A DNA stretch of 64,000 nucleotides. Source: Citricoccus muralis (GTDB lineage Bacteria; Actinomycetota; Actinomycetes; Actinomycetales; Micrococcaceae). This document shows, in pieces, positions 57,682-64,000 of the stretch; the stretch's first letter is position 1; each line of letters opens with the position of its first letter. The notes beneath the pieces are model-generated. The model saw only the letters and a list, made by a program, of their open reading frames with translations, was not told the origin of the DNA and ran no database searches. The stretch is from contig NZ_CP121252.1 of assembly GCF_029637705.1 (NCBI RefSeq), positions 1,364,001-1,428,000 of the forward strand. The letters are read 5' to 3'. The translations under genes and the position numbers were made by a program.

Positions 57682-58929
57682 CTATCGAATGCGTGTGTTG
57701 AGGGCTTGGCGAGCTGCCGCGATTACGCTGGGTTGCTTGCAGAAGGCAAAGCGCATCCACGATTGCAGGGGAGCATCGCTGAGCCAAGGGCGGCACAATG
57801 CGGTCACGGGGATTCCAACAATCCCGACGGACTCGGCTAACCACCGTGCCGCTTCCGTGGCATCGTTGCGCCCCCACGGCTCCAGATCCACAACAGCAAA
57901 GTACCCGGATGCTGGAACCACAGGGTCAAGCCCCGCATCACGAAGCGCTGCCACAAGCTCATCGCGACGATGCCGAAAGCCGTCCCGCTGCTCCCGGAGG
58001 TAGTCATCACCCTCTCGCAGGGCGTGGGCAATTGCATGCTGGTACGCCGGACCGGACGAATACGTGAGGAACTGCTTGACGGCACGGATCGCAGCGACCA
58101 CTTCAGGTGCACCCATCACCCAGCCGATTTTCCACCCGGTGAGTGAAAAGGCTTTGCCCGCCGATGACACCGTCACGACTTTCGAGCTAGCCACCTCAGT
58201 GCCGTCGGATGCTGTACTACCGCTGGCCATCGGCAGGTGGGCGCCGTCATAGACGAGATGCTCGTAGACCTCGTCCGAGAGCACCCAGAGGTCATGGCGG
58301 TGTGCGATTTCCAGGAGCGCATCCCGCAACTGAGCCGTCAGTATCGATCCAGTGGGATTGTGTGGCGTATTGATGATGATCATCGAGGTGCGCGGAGTGA
58401 TGGCGGCCTCCAAAGCCGCCGGGCCGGGTAGGAATTCCGGCGCATTCATGGGCACAACTACCTGGGTTGCACCCCGTAACGCGATCATGGCTGCATACGA
58501 GTCGTAGAACGGCTCAAAGGTGATGACTTCGTCGCCGGGTTTCACCAGAGCCAAAAGAGCCGCGGCAATACCTTCGGTGGCCCCGGTAGTGATCAGTACC
58601 TGATCTTCGGGGGAGTAATACAACCCATAGTGGCGCTGTTGGTGCTCGCTGATCGCCCTGCGCAGCTCGATCAATCCGGTACCCAGTGCGTACTGGTTGG
58701 CGTTCGTGGCCCCGGGGGTCATCACTAGTTCGGCGGCGCGCTGGCGGATCCACTCGGGTCCATCAGTATCGGGGAACCCTTGTCCAAGGTTCACCGCATG
58801 GTGCCGAACCGCCAAACTCGTCATCTCTTCAAAGATGGTCGGTGCCGGTACCCCTTCACGGAGCAACCCGGCTGATTCGGCCGCACTTTTCCAGGGTCCG
58901 GTGGGGTAGGGTCGAGTCAAGGAATCCAT
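57682..58929 (-). CDS. Pyridoxal-phosphate aminotransferase, class I/II
   Basis: This 415-residue fold-type I enzyme has HHAVNLGQGFPDTDGP, LITTGATEGIAAALLALV, IINTPHNPTGSILT, VLSDEVYEHLVYDG and the PLP lysine in SSAGKAFSLTGWKIGWV (near residue 245). The family includes methionine/kynurenine aminotransferases and the mycobacterial DapC (N-succinyl-diaminopimelate aminotransferase), so lysine/DAP synthesis or amino-acid salvage are both possible. ATG at 58929 lies 7 nt after TACTAT, which decides it against ATGs at 58938 and 59073. It diverges from coaD with only 22 bp between starts and probably leads into the ATP-grasp gene. Confidence 0.82.
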   Translation of the reverse strand: MDSLTRPYPTGPWKSAAESAGLLREGVPAPTIFEEMTSLAVRHHAVNLGQGFPDTDGPEWIRQRAAELVMTPGATNANQYALGTGLIELRRAISEHQQRHYGLYYSPEDQVLITTGATEGIAAALLALVKPGDEVITFEPFYDSYAAMIALRGATQVVVPMNAPEFLPGPAALEAAITPRTSMIIINTPHNPTGSILTAQLRDALLEIAHRHDLWVLSDEVYEHLVYDGAHLPMASGSTASDGTEVASSKVVTVSSAGKAFSLTGWKIGWVMGAPEVVAAIRAVKQFLTYSSGPAYQHAIAHALREGDDYLREQRDGFRHRRDELVAALRDAGLDPVVPASGYFAVVDLEPWGRNDATEAARWLAESVGIVGIPVTALCRPWLSDAPLQSWMRFAFCKQPSVIAAARQALNTRIR

Positions 58930-58936
58930 AGTCTTC

Positions 58937-58946
58937 ATAGTAGGTT
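58937..58946. promoter_or_regulatory. Overlapping divergent -10 boxes, aminotransferase and coaD
   Basis: TACTAT (minus strand, 58937-58942) is 7 nt from the aminotransferase ATG, and TAGGTT (plus strand, 58941-58946) is 5 nt from the coaD ATG. The two boxes share two bases, so the promoters cannot both be occupied. Confidence 0.4.
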
Positions 58947-58951
58947 GTCCC

Positions 58952-59419
58952 ATGCGTCGAGCAGTTTGTCCCGGTTCATTCGACCCCGTCCACAACGGCC
59001 ACGTGGAGATCATCGCCCGGGCGTCCTCGCTCTTTGACGAGATCATCGTCGCGGTGTCTACCAACGTCAACAAGACTTACCGATTCTCCTTGGAAGATCG
59101 CATGACGATGATTTCCGAGACGGTGTCCTACTTGCAAGGCATCACCGTGATGGCACTGGAAGATGGGCTGATCGCAGAGTTCTGCCGCGACCAGGGCGCC
59201 AATGCCCTCATCAAGGGGATTCGCAATCCGCTCGATGTCGACTACGAAATGCCCATGGCGACCTTCAATAGGCACCTCACTGGCATTGAGACGATTTTCC
59301 TGCCGACGGATGGGCGGTATGCGCACGTCTCCAGTTCGCTGTTGAAGGAGATCTCAGGTTTGGGCGGGGACATCTCTGAATTTGTGCCGCGCTCGGTGGC
59401 ACGCCGGTTGGCACGCTAA
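58952..59419 (+). CDS. coaD: Phosphopantetheine adenylyltransferase
   Basis: CoaD makes dephospho-CoA from 4'-phosphopantetheine and ATP. The 155 residues begin MRRAVCPGSFDPVHNGHVEII with the HxGH nucleotidyltransferase motif (H17-H20). They contain KGIRNPLDVDYE and TDGRYAHVSSSLLKEI near the C-terminus. Length and motifs are standard. It is cut off from its usual neighbour rsmD by a three-gene insertion. Confidence 0.95.
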   Translation: MRRAVCPGSFDPVHNGHVEIIARASSLFDEIIVAVSTNVNKTYRFSLEDRMTMISETVSYLQGITVMALEDGLIAEFCRDQGANALIKGIRNPLDVDYEMPMATFNRHLTGIETIFLPTDGRYAHVSSSLLKEISGLGGDISEFVPRSVARRLAR

Positions 59420-59446
59420 CTCCGTAGCCTTTCCTCGCGCGTCTAT

Positions 59447-59475
59447 TTGGTTCAGTGCATCCTGGGCGATACACT
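59447..59475 (+). promoter_or_regulatory. Promoter of DUF177-rpmF-rnc-mutM
   Basis: TTGGTT (59447-59452), a 17-nt spacer and TACACT (59470-59475) lie just after coaD. Transcription would begin near 59482, leaving a leader of about 107 nt before the DUF177 gene. Confidence 0.5.
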
Positions 59476-59588
59476 GGATGCTTGGTTCAATCGATCCAGC
59501 GCGCCCTGAAGCCCTTTCATCTGATCGGTGTTGTGTGGCGTGCGGACTCGGGCAACAACGAAGACTGATACGGAAAGGAGTCCAGACG

Positions 59589-60194
59589 ATGCCATCGACA
59601 CGATCGACGTCCACGTCGACGACTGCCAACCCGTGGATCCTCTCCGTTAATGACCTGGTCCAGAGTCCCGGGAACATGCGCACGGTGGAGGGCATTTGGC
59701 CCGCACCGGACGCGTTGTCTGTTCCTTTGTTCGGCATTCAGCAGGGCGCTGATGTTGACGTTGAATTGCGACTGGAATCGGTGCATGAGGGAATCCTTGT
59801 GTCCGGTCAGGTCACCGCTGACGCCAACGGAGAGTGCTCCCGTTGCCTGGATCCCTTGCATGAGACCCTCGTGGTTCCCGTGCAGGAGCTGTTCCTCTAC
59901 GAGCCCGAGGGCGATGAAGAGGACCAGCCACTGGTTCAGCGCGACACCGTAGATGTCGAGCCTGTGGTCCGCGACTCCGTGGTGCCCTCGCTCCCGTTCC
60001 AGCCGGTGTGCCGGGACGACTGCCAAGGGCTGTGCGGACAATGCGGCATCCGTTTGGATGAAGCTCCTGAGGGGCATCATCACGAGCAGGTGGATCCGCG
60101 TTGGGCGGCATTGGCTGCGTTTGCGTCCGAGCAGGATACCGACGACACTGGACTGGAAGAAAAGACCTCCGATCACGAGACAGAAGAGAGATAA
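59589..60194 (+). CDS. DUF177 (YceD) family protein
   Basis: This 201-residue acidic protein has [20 protein letters not shown]-like core ([15 protein letters not shown]) and a C-terminal Cys cluster [18 protein letters not shown], typical of YceD/DUF177 proteins. The cysteines probably bind zinc. The gene nearly always precedes rpmF, and a role in rRNA or large-subunit accumulation has been proposed for plant and bacterial members. ATG at 59589 with GGAAAGGAG upstream is chosen; the frame is open further back but without family features. It is 2 nt from rpmF. Confidence 0.88.
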   Translation: MPSTRSTSTSTTANPWILSVNDLVQSPGNMRTVEGIWPAPDALSVPLFGIQQGADVDVELRLESVHEGILVSGQVTADANGECSRCLDPLHETLVVPVQELFLYEPEGDEEDQPLVQRDTVDVEPVVRDSVVPSLPFQPVCRDDCQGLCGQCGIRLDEAPEGHHHEQVDPRWAALAAFASEQDTDDTGLEEKTSDHETEER

Positions 60195-60196
60195 TC

Positions 60197-60400
60197 GTGG
60201 CTGTTCCAAAGCGGAAGATGTCCCGTTCCAACACGCGTTCGCGCCGTTCGCAGTGGAAGGCTTCGGCCCCCACCCTGATCAAGTCGGTTGAGAACGGTCG
60301 CGTCAGCTACCGTCTGCCGCACCAGGCTCAGTTGGTGACCGACTCGGCCGGTACCCCGTTGTTCTACGAGTACAAGGGCCGCAAAGTCGCTGACGCCTGA
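60197..60400 (+). CDS. rpmF: 50S ribosomal protein L32
   Basis: The 67-residue basic protein begins [20 protein letters not shown], the L32 signature. It has no cysteine at all, so it is the zinc-independent C-minus form found in actinobacteria. GTG at 60197 overlaps the preceding gene closely. Its place between DUF177 and rnc is conserved. Confidence 0.95.
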   Translation: MAVPKRKMSRSNTRSRRSQWKASAPTLIKSVENGRVSYRLPHQAQLVTDSAGTPLFYEYKGRKVADA

Positions 60401-60408
60401 GGCACACC

Positions 60409-61140
60409 TTGACTCGTAAACGTGCATCGAATTTCGATGCCGAGCGGACAACTCAAGAAGTGACGAAGCATCTCGGAGTCCATATTGGCGCCGAGATGCT
60501 TTGTCTTGCTTTAACCCACCGCTCCTATTCGTTCGAGCATGGAGGCATCCCCACCAACGAACGACTCGAATTCTTAGGCGATTCCGTCCTGGGTGTACTG
60601 GTCACTGACCACTTGTATCGCACGTTCCCCGACGGAGCCGAAAGCTCACTGGCCAAACTACGCGCCTCAGTCGTTTCGACTTTCGCCTTGGCCACAGCGG
60701 CCCGACGCATCGGCATCGGTCAACATATCCGCCTCGGTCAGGGAGAGATCCGTACCAACGGTGCGGACAAAGACTCCATCTTGGCTGACACCCTCGAAGC
60801 GTTGATCGGCGCTGCCTATATCGAGGGCGGATTCGCACGCGCCGAGCAGATCGTCGCACAGCACATCATCCCGCTCCTAGACGACGACGATGTCATGGGA
60901 GCTGGCAAAGACTGGAAAACCCTGGTCCGCATGGTGACGGAGAACAACGGTCTAGGCGATCCGGTCTATCAGATCGATTCCACTGGACCGGACCACGCGC
61001 GTTCATTCACCGCGACTCTCGTTGTCCAAGGCGTTTCCTACGCGACAGCCCAAGGTGGTTCCAAGAAGGAAGCAGAGCGGGAAGCCGCTCGCGCCAGTTG
61101 GCCCGCCATCAAGGAACTCGATCATGCCGGAGTTGCCTGA
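60409..61140 (+). CDS. rnc: Ribonuclease III
   Basis: RNase III cuts double-stranded RNA in rRNA and mRNA processing. The 243-residue protein has ERLEFLGDSVLGVLVTDHLY (signature with catalytic Glu/Asp), ADTLEALIGAAYIEGG with the second acidic pair, and a C-terminal dsRNA-binding domain (KTLVRMVTENNGLG, then GGSKKEAEREAARASW). TTG at 60409 is 8 nt after rpmF. It overlaps mutM by 17 nt. Confidence 0.95.
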   Translation: MTRKRASNFDAERTTQEVTKHLGVHIGAEMLCLALTHRSYSFEHGGIPTNERLEFLGDSVLGVLVTDHLYRTFPDGAESSLAKLRASVVSTFALATAARRIGIGQHIRLGQGEIRTNGADKDSILADTLEALIGAAYIEGGFARAEQIVAQHIIPLLDDDDVMGAGKDWKTLVRMVTENNGLGDPVYQIDSTGPDHARSFTATLVVQGVSYATAQGGSKKEAEREAARASWPAIKELDHAGVA

Positions 61141-61996
61141 AGTCGAAGTAGTGCGAAGGGGACTGCAGAGCTCGGCCGTCGGTCGACGGATCACTGACCT
61201 CGAGATTCTCGATGCTCGAACCTTAAGACGCCACGGGCAGGGCCCACAGGATTTCATCGAGCAAGTTACCGGGGCATGTATAGACTCCGCCCAGCGTCGT
61301 GGAAAGTACCTTTGGCTACCGATGAAGACTGGCTCTGGTGAGGGAACAGCCATGGTCGTTCACCTCGGTATGAGCGGGCAGATGCTCGTGTCTCGTAGTG
61401 ATATTCCGGATCAGCGGCACTTGCGGTGCCGATTCGTTTTGGATGACGGTGCCGATGAACTGCGATTCGTTGATCAACGAATTTTCGGCGGACTCTACAT
61501 GGACCGTCTCATTGCTGTGGACGATGCACCCGGCGAGACTATTCCTTCCACCATCGTGCATATCGGGCGTGATCCTTTGGACCGACTCTTTAGCCTTGAT
61601 GAGGTATTTGCACAGACCCAGCGTCGCCGCACTGAGATCAAGCGGATCCTGCTGGACCAGTCGGTCGCGGCAGGAATCGGCAATATTTACGCGGATGAGG
61701 CCCTGTGGCGGGCCGGTCTGCACTTCGCGACGCCGGTCAACTCCATGAGTCGTGACGAAGTTACCGCCATCTATGCAGCGGCCCACGAGGTCATGACTGA
61801 GGCATTAGACCAGGGAGGAACCAGCTTCGACTCCCTCTATGTGAACGTCAACGGTGAATCCGGATACTTCGCCCGTAGCTTGAACGTCTATGGCCGTGCG
61901 GGAGAGAACTGCCGGCGGTGCAATAGCACCATCGTTCGCAGTGCCTTTATGAACCGCTCGAGCCATTACTGCCCGGTGTGCCAGCCGATTCCTTGA
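61124..61996 (+). CDS. mutM: Formamidopyrimidine-DNA glycosylase
   Basis: MutM removes 8-oxoguanine and formamidopyrimidines. ATG at 61124 gives 290 residues starting MPELPEVEVVRRGL: Pro2 is the Schiff-base nucleophile and Glu3 the partner, so this start is essential and the longer open frame cannot be the real one. RGKYLWLPM supplies the conserved Lys near 57, and the C-terminal CRRCNSTIVRSAFMNRSSH with CPVC forms the zinc finger. It starts 17 nt before the rnc stop. Confidence 0.96.
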   Translation: MPELPEVEVVRRGLQSSAVGRRITDLEILDARTLRRHGQGPQDFIEQVTGACIDSAQRRGKYLWLPMKTGSGEGTAMVVHLGMSGQMLVSRSDIPDQRHLRCRFVLDDGADELRFVDQRIFGGLYMDRLIAVDDAPGETIPSTIVHIGRDPLDRLFSLDEVFAQTQRRRTEIKRILLDQSVAAGIGNIYADEALWRAGLHFATPVNSMSRDEVTAIYAAAHEVMTEALDQGGTSFDSLYVNVNGESGYFARSLNVYGRAGENCRRCNSTIVRSAFMNRSSHYCPVCQPIP

Positions 61997-62006
61997 CCAA
62001 GGAATC
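61987..62006 (+). terminator. Small hairpin at the end of mutM
   Basis: GATTCCTT-GACC-AAGGAATC is an 8-bp stem that includes the mutM stop codon. No T-run follows, so it is only a weak terminator candidate. Confidence 0.35.
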
Positions 62007-62055
62007 TCGTGGTGACGCTCGGGTTTCTGACAGAGTGCGTTCGTTCTGTGTGCGT

Positions 62056-62061
62056 ATACTT
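62056..62061 (+). promoter_or_regulatory. Possible -10 box of LCP gene
   Basis: TATACT lies 69 nt upstream of the LCP start and is followed by a T-rich stretch. No clear -35 is seen. Confidence 0.4.
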
Positions 62062-62130
62062 TTTTCGTCGGGATAATTGGCGTGCGAGCATGCCTGGACG
62101 ACGCTCCGTATTCGTTGAAGGGACCTGAGT

Positions 62131-63288
62131 TTGTCACGTGCATCGCACTCCGCGCCACGTCGGTTCCGCCGCCTCCGGCGGATTCGACCTCCGCGGAAAA
62201 GCGTTTGGTTGACGCTACTCTCGTCTGTGCTGGCTCTAGTGCTTGTCGGAGCCGGAGCCGTTTCCCTGTACGCCAACCGCCTCACCACCGAGTTCAATGA
62301 AGGACGCCAGACCGTGGAGTCAGGAATCATTCCCGACCACGAGCCGCTGGAAGATGGCGTTCTGAACATCTTGCTTCTAGGATCCGACTCGCGCGGTGAT
62401 GCCGAAAACTCAGATGAAGGTGGTGGCGAGCGCTCGGACACCATGATGTTGGTGCATATCCCGGAAGACCGCGAATCTGCCTACGTCATGTCGATCATGC
62501 GCGACCTCTGGGTAAATATCCCGGGATACGGCGAAACGAAGGTCAACGCCGCTCTCGACTACGGAGGGTACCCCTTAGTCATCGACACCGTGGAAGAACT
62601 CGTCGGCGCCGACATTGACCACCTTGCTATCGTCGATTTCGACGGCTTCAGAGAACTGACGACGGCGCTGGGTGGTGTCGAAGTCGAGAACTCGATCCCC
62701 TTCTCTTCCGGTCAGTCCAATCCTGCCTTCTACCCAGAAGGGACCATTCGGCTTGAGGGCACAGACGCACTGCGTTTCGTACGCGAGCGTAAGGCTTTCC
62801 TCGACGGTGACTACCAGCGTGTCAAAAACCAGCAGCTGTTCCTCACGGCGATCATTAGGCAGCTGTTGAACGCAGATACCCTTACTGATCCGCAGAAGGT
62901 CAATGATGTCGTGAGCATGTTTACCCCGTTTATCACGGTGGACGAAAGCCTCGATGCCTCGACCATCGTGGACTATGGCATCTCACTGCGGGACCTCCGC
63001 GCCAACAACATCGAAATGTTCACTATCCCTAACGCCGGCCCGGGAACAACGTCCGGCGGCGCCTCGGTGATCTGGCAGGACGAGAATGTCATGCCTCGAC
63101 TGCAAGAAGCGTTCCGCAACGACGACCTGGGAGCCTTCCTCGAAGCCGAGGGCTTGCTGGAAGATGTGGAGGGGGAAACCGAGATTCCGGATAACGGCGG
63201 ACCAACGGGGACCGCATCTCCGAGTCCGGAGACATCAACTGGAACGGATAGTGCCAGTTCGTCCGAGCCCACTACGGGCCAAGGGTGA
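62131..63288 (+). CDS. LytR-CpsA-Psr (LCP) family protein
   Basis: LCP enzymes transfer lipid-linked glycopolymers to peptidoglycan outside the membrane. The 385 residues begin with a strongly basic cytoplasmic tail and one membrane helix (about 25-47). The LCP domain contains ILLLGSDSRGD, RSDTMMLVHIPE, SIMRDLWVNIPGYG, TKVNAALDYGGYPLV and DALRFVRERKAFLDGDYQRV, covering the conserved Asp and Arg residues. A Ser/Thr/Pro-rich tail follows (about 350-385). TTG at 62131 has GAAGGGA 7 nt upstream. A glycosyltransferase gene follows 4 nt later, which fits surface-polymer synthesis. Confidence 0.9.
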   Translation: MSRASHSAPRRFRRLRRIRPPRKSVWLTLLSSVLALVLVGAGAVSLYANRLTTEFNEGRQTVESGIIPDHEPLEDGVLNILLLGSDSRGDAENSDEGGGERSDTMMLVHIPEDRESAYVMSIMRDLWVNIPGYGETKVNAALDYGGYPLVIDTVEELVGADIDHLAIVDFDGFRELTTALGGVEVENSIPFSSGQSNPAFYPEGTIRLEGTDALRFVRERKAFLDGDYQRVKNQQLFLTAIIRQLLNADTLTDPQKVNDVVSMFTPFITVDESLDASTIVDYGISLRDLRANNIEMFTIPNAGPGTTSGGASVIWQDENVMPRLQEAFRNDDLGAFLEAEGLLEDVEGETEIPDNGGPTGTASPSPETSTGTDSASSSEPTTGQG

Positions 63289-63292
63289 TCTC

Positions 63293-64000
63293 GTGCGAGT
63301 ACAACTGATCACGCATTCTTACCTGCCCGAATACACGCCGCCTCGACGTCGCTGGGAAGCGTTCGTTAGCGAGCTACGCCGCGCTGGTATCCAAGTGGAC
63401 GTCATCGCTCCGGTCGCTGATCCACGTTGGTTGTCGACGCCGGAAGATCACCAAGCTGCGCGCACCCGCTGGGGGCCGAGCGGGGAGCGAATCGTGCGAG
63501 TCCCCGGACTGGCTGCTTTGACAGGAAGTCGAGACGGTCGTTTTTACGCCTCAGTTATCCAGTCGTTGGCATCTATCCCTACGTCTTGGACCATTGAGCG
63601 TCCGGACGTGCTTGTCGTCACCATTCCTGCCTTGCCCCTGGTCGTCCCGGCGCGAGTGATTGCTGCGACGCAACGTGTCCCTCTGATAGTTGAAATGCGT
63701 GATGCCTGGCCAGATCTTGCCTTTGACTCTGGCGTGAAGGCTGGCCTGCTGTCGAAGGTGTTGGCCTGGCTAGTAACTGATGCGCAGCGCTCTGCAGCAG
63801 CGGTTGTGACGGTTACTCGAGGATTCGGTGAGCGCCTTATTGAGCGTGGCATTGAACGTGTCGTACACATCGGAAACGGTGTCGCACGAGTCAGTAGGTG
63901 GGACAATCTAAAATCCCGTGATCGTCGGACCGGCGAGCTAAACGTCCTGTATCTCGGCAATCATGGTGAGTCACAAGGGCTGGATACCCTTATCGAGGCG
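63293..64000 (+). CDS. Glycosyltransferase family 4, 3' truncated
   Basis: An open frame from GTG 63293 runs off the right edge (236 codons visible). It reads RVQLITHSYLPEYTPPRRRW at the N-terminus, EMRDAWPDLAFDSGV near residue 125 (the GT4 nucleotide-sugar and acceptor lobe pattern, as in WbuB-like transferases), VVTVTRGFGERLIERG, then VVHIGNGV and VLYLGNHGESQGLDTL at the start of the second Rossmann lobe. It lies 4 nt after the LCP gene and probably begins or continues a surface polysaccharide cluster beyond this window. Sugar and acceptor are unknown. Confidence 0.82.
   Translation, partial: MRVQLITHSYLPEYTPPRRRWEAFVSELRRAGIQVDVIAPVADPRWLSTPEDHQAARTRWGPSGERIVRVPGLAALTGSRDGRFYASVIQSLASIPTSWTIERPDVLVVTIPALPLVVPARVIAATQRVPLIVEMRDAWPDLAFDSGVKAGLLSKVLAWLVTDAQRSAAAVVTVTRGFGERLIERGIERVVHIGNGVARVSRWDNLKSRDRRTGELNVLYLGNHGESQGLDTLIEA

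Noticed and set aside
59382-59588. Upstream start of the DUF177 gene
   Set aside because: The extra 69 residues do not resemble the family, and GGAAAGGAG precedes the ATG at 59589.
61022-61123. Longer mutM start
   Set aside because: MutM needs Pro2 as nucleophile, so the start must be the ATG at 61124.

Overview
The window is chromosomal DNA from a G+C-rich actinobacterium. The best guess is order Micrococcales, probably near Micrococcaceae. The grounds are the many GTG and TTG starts, the dense ATGA gene overlaps, DUF3039/DUF2017/DUF3515 genes, a cysteine-free long-form L32, malate:quinone oxidoreductase, and a gene order that from memory matches the actinobacterial core. No genus can be fixed from sequence alone. 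There is no rRNA, no CRISPR array, no insertion sequence and no phage gene.

Layout. 1-3.4 kb: end of an ABC-2 permease, a DUF3039 protein and an SF2 helicase, closed by a perfect 29-bp hairpin. 3.5-5.6 kb (minus): pncB-pncA, NAD salvage. 5.7-11.2 kb (plus): clpS, DUF2017, murI, a phosphodiesterase-like metallo-hydrolase, rph, rdgB and an exonuclease-BRCT protein, close to the mycobacterial pncB-clpS-murI-rphA order. 11.2-16.5 kb: an unknown gene and sbcD-sbcC. 16.5-20.5 kb (minus): mqo, an orphan Tat-exported solute-binding protein, tRNA-Leu and bcp. 20.7-24.5 kb: sufS-sufU, a truncated GntR regulator, an aromatic-acid-type MFS transporter and tRNA-Lys. 25.3-37.5 kb: branched-chain amino acid block (ilvD, attenuator with leader peptide, ilvBNC, serA, metG, leuB, ilvE, a fumarylacetoacetase-family gene). 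37.5-46.9 kb: gltX, a HAD hydrolase, tRNA-Gln and tRNA-Glu, a cell-wall amidase, thiL, an IclR regulator divergent from leuCD. 47-52 kb: murA, plsC, gpsA, ddl and DUF3515 (envelope precursors). 52-62 kb: DAK2 protein, recG, rsmD, a three-gene accessory insertion, coaD, DUF177-rpmF-rnc-mutM. 62-64 kb: an LCP wall ligase and a cut-off glycosyltransferase.

How the genes work together. IlvBN, IlvC, IlvD and IlvE make valine and isoleucine; LeuC, LeuD and LeuB extend the pathway to leucine; SerA supplies serine. MurI and Ddl provide D-Glu and D-Ala-D-Ala, and MurA takes the first step of the murein precursor pathway. PncA and PncB return nicotinamide to NAD. RNase PH, RNase III, RsmD and L32 serve RNA and ribosome maturation, while SbcCD, RecG, MutM, RdgB and the exonuclease serve DNA repair.

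The most notable signals are regulatory. A leaderless 14-codon leader peptide carrying a Val-Val-Val-Ile run lies before an intrinsic terminator upstream of ilvBNC, a classic attenuator layout. Around ten transcription units have a TANNNT -10 box placed 6-7 nt before the start codon, the signature of leaderless mRNAs. The clearest accessory insertion is the TupA-like ATP-grasp/aminotransferase/unknown protein set between rsmD and coaD.
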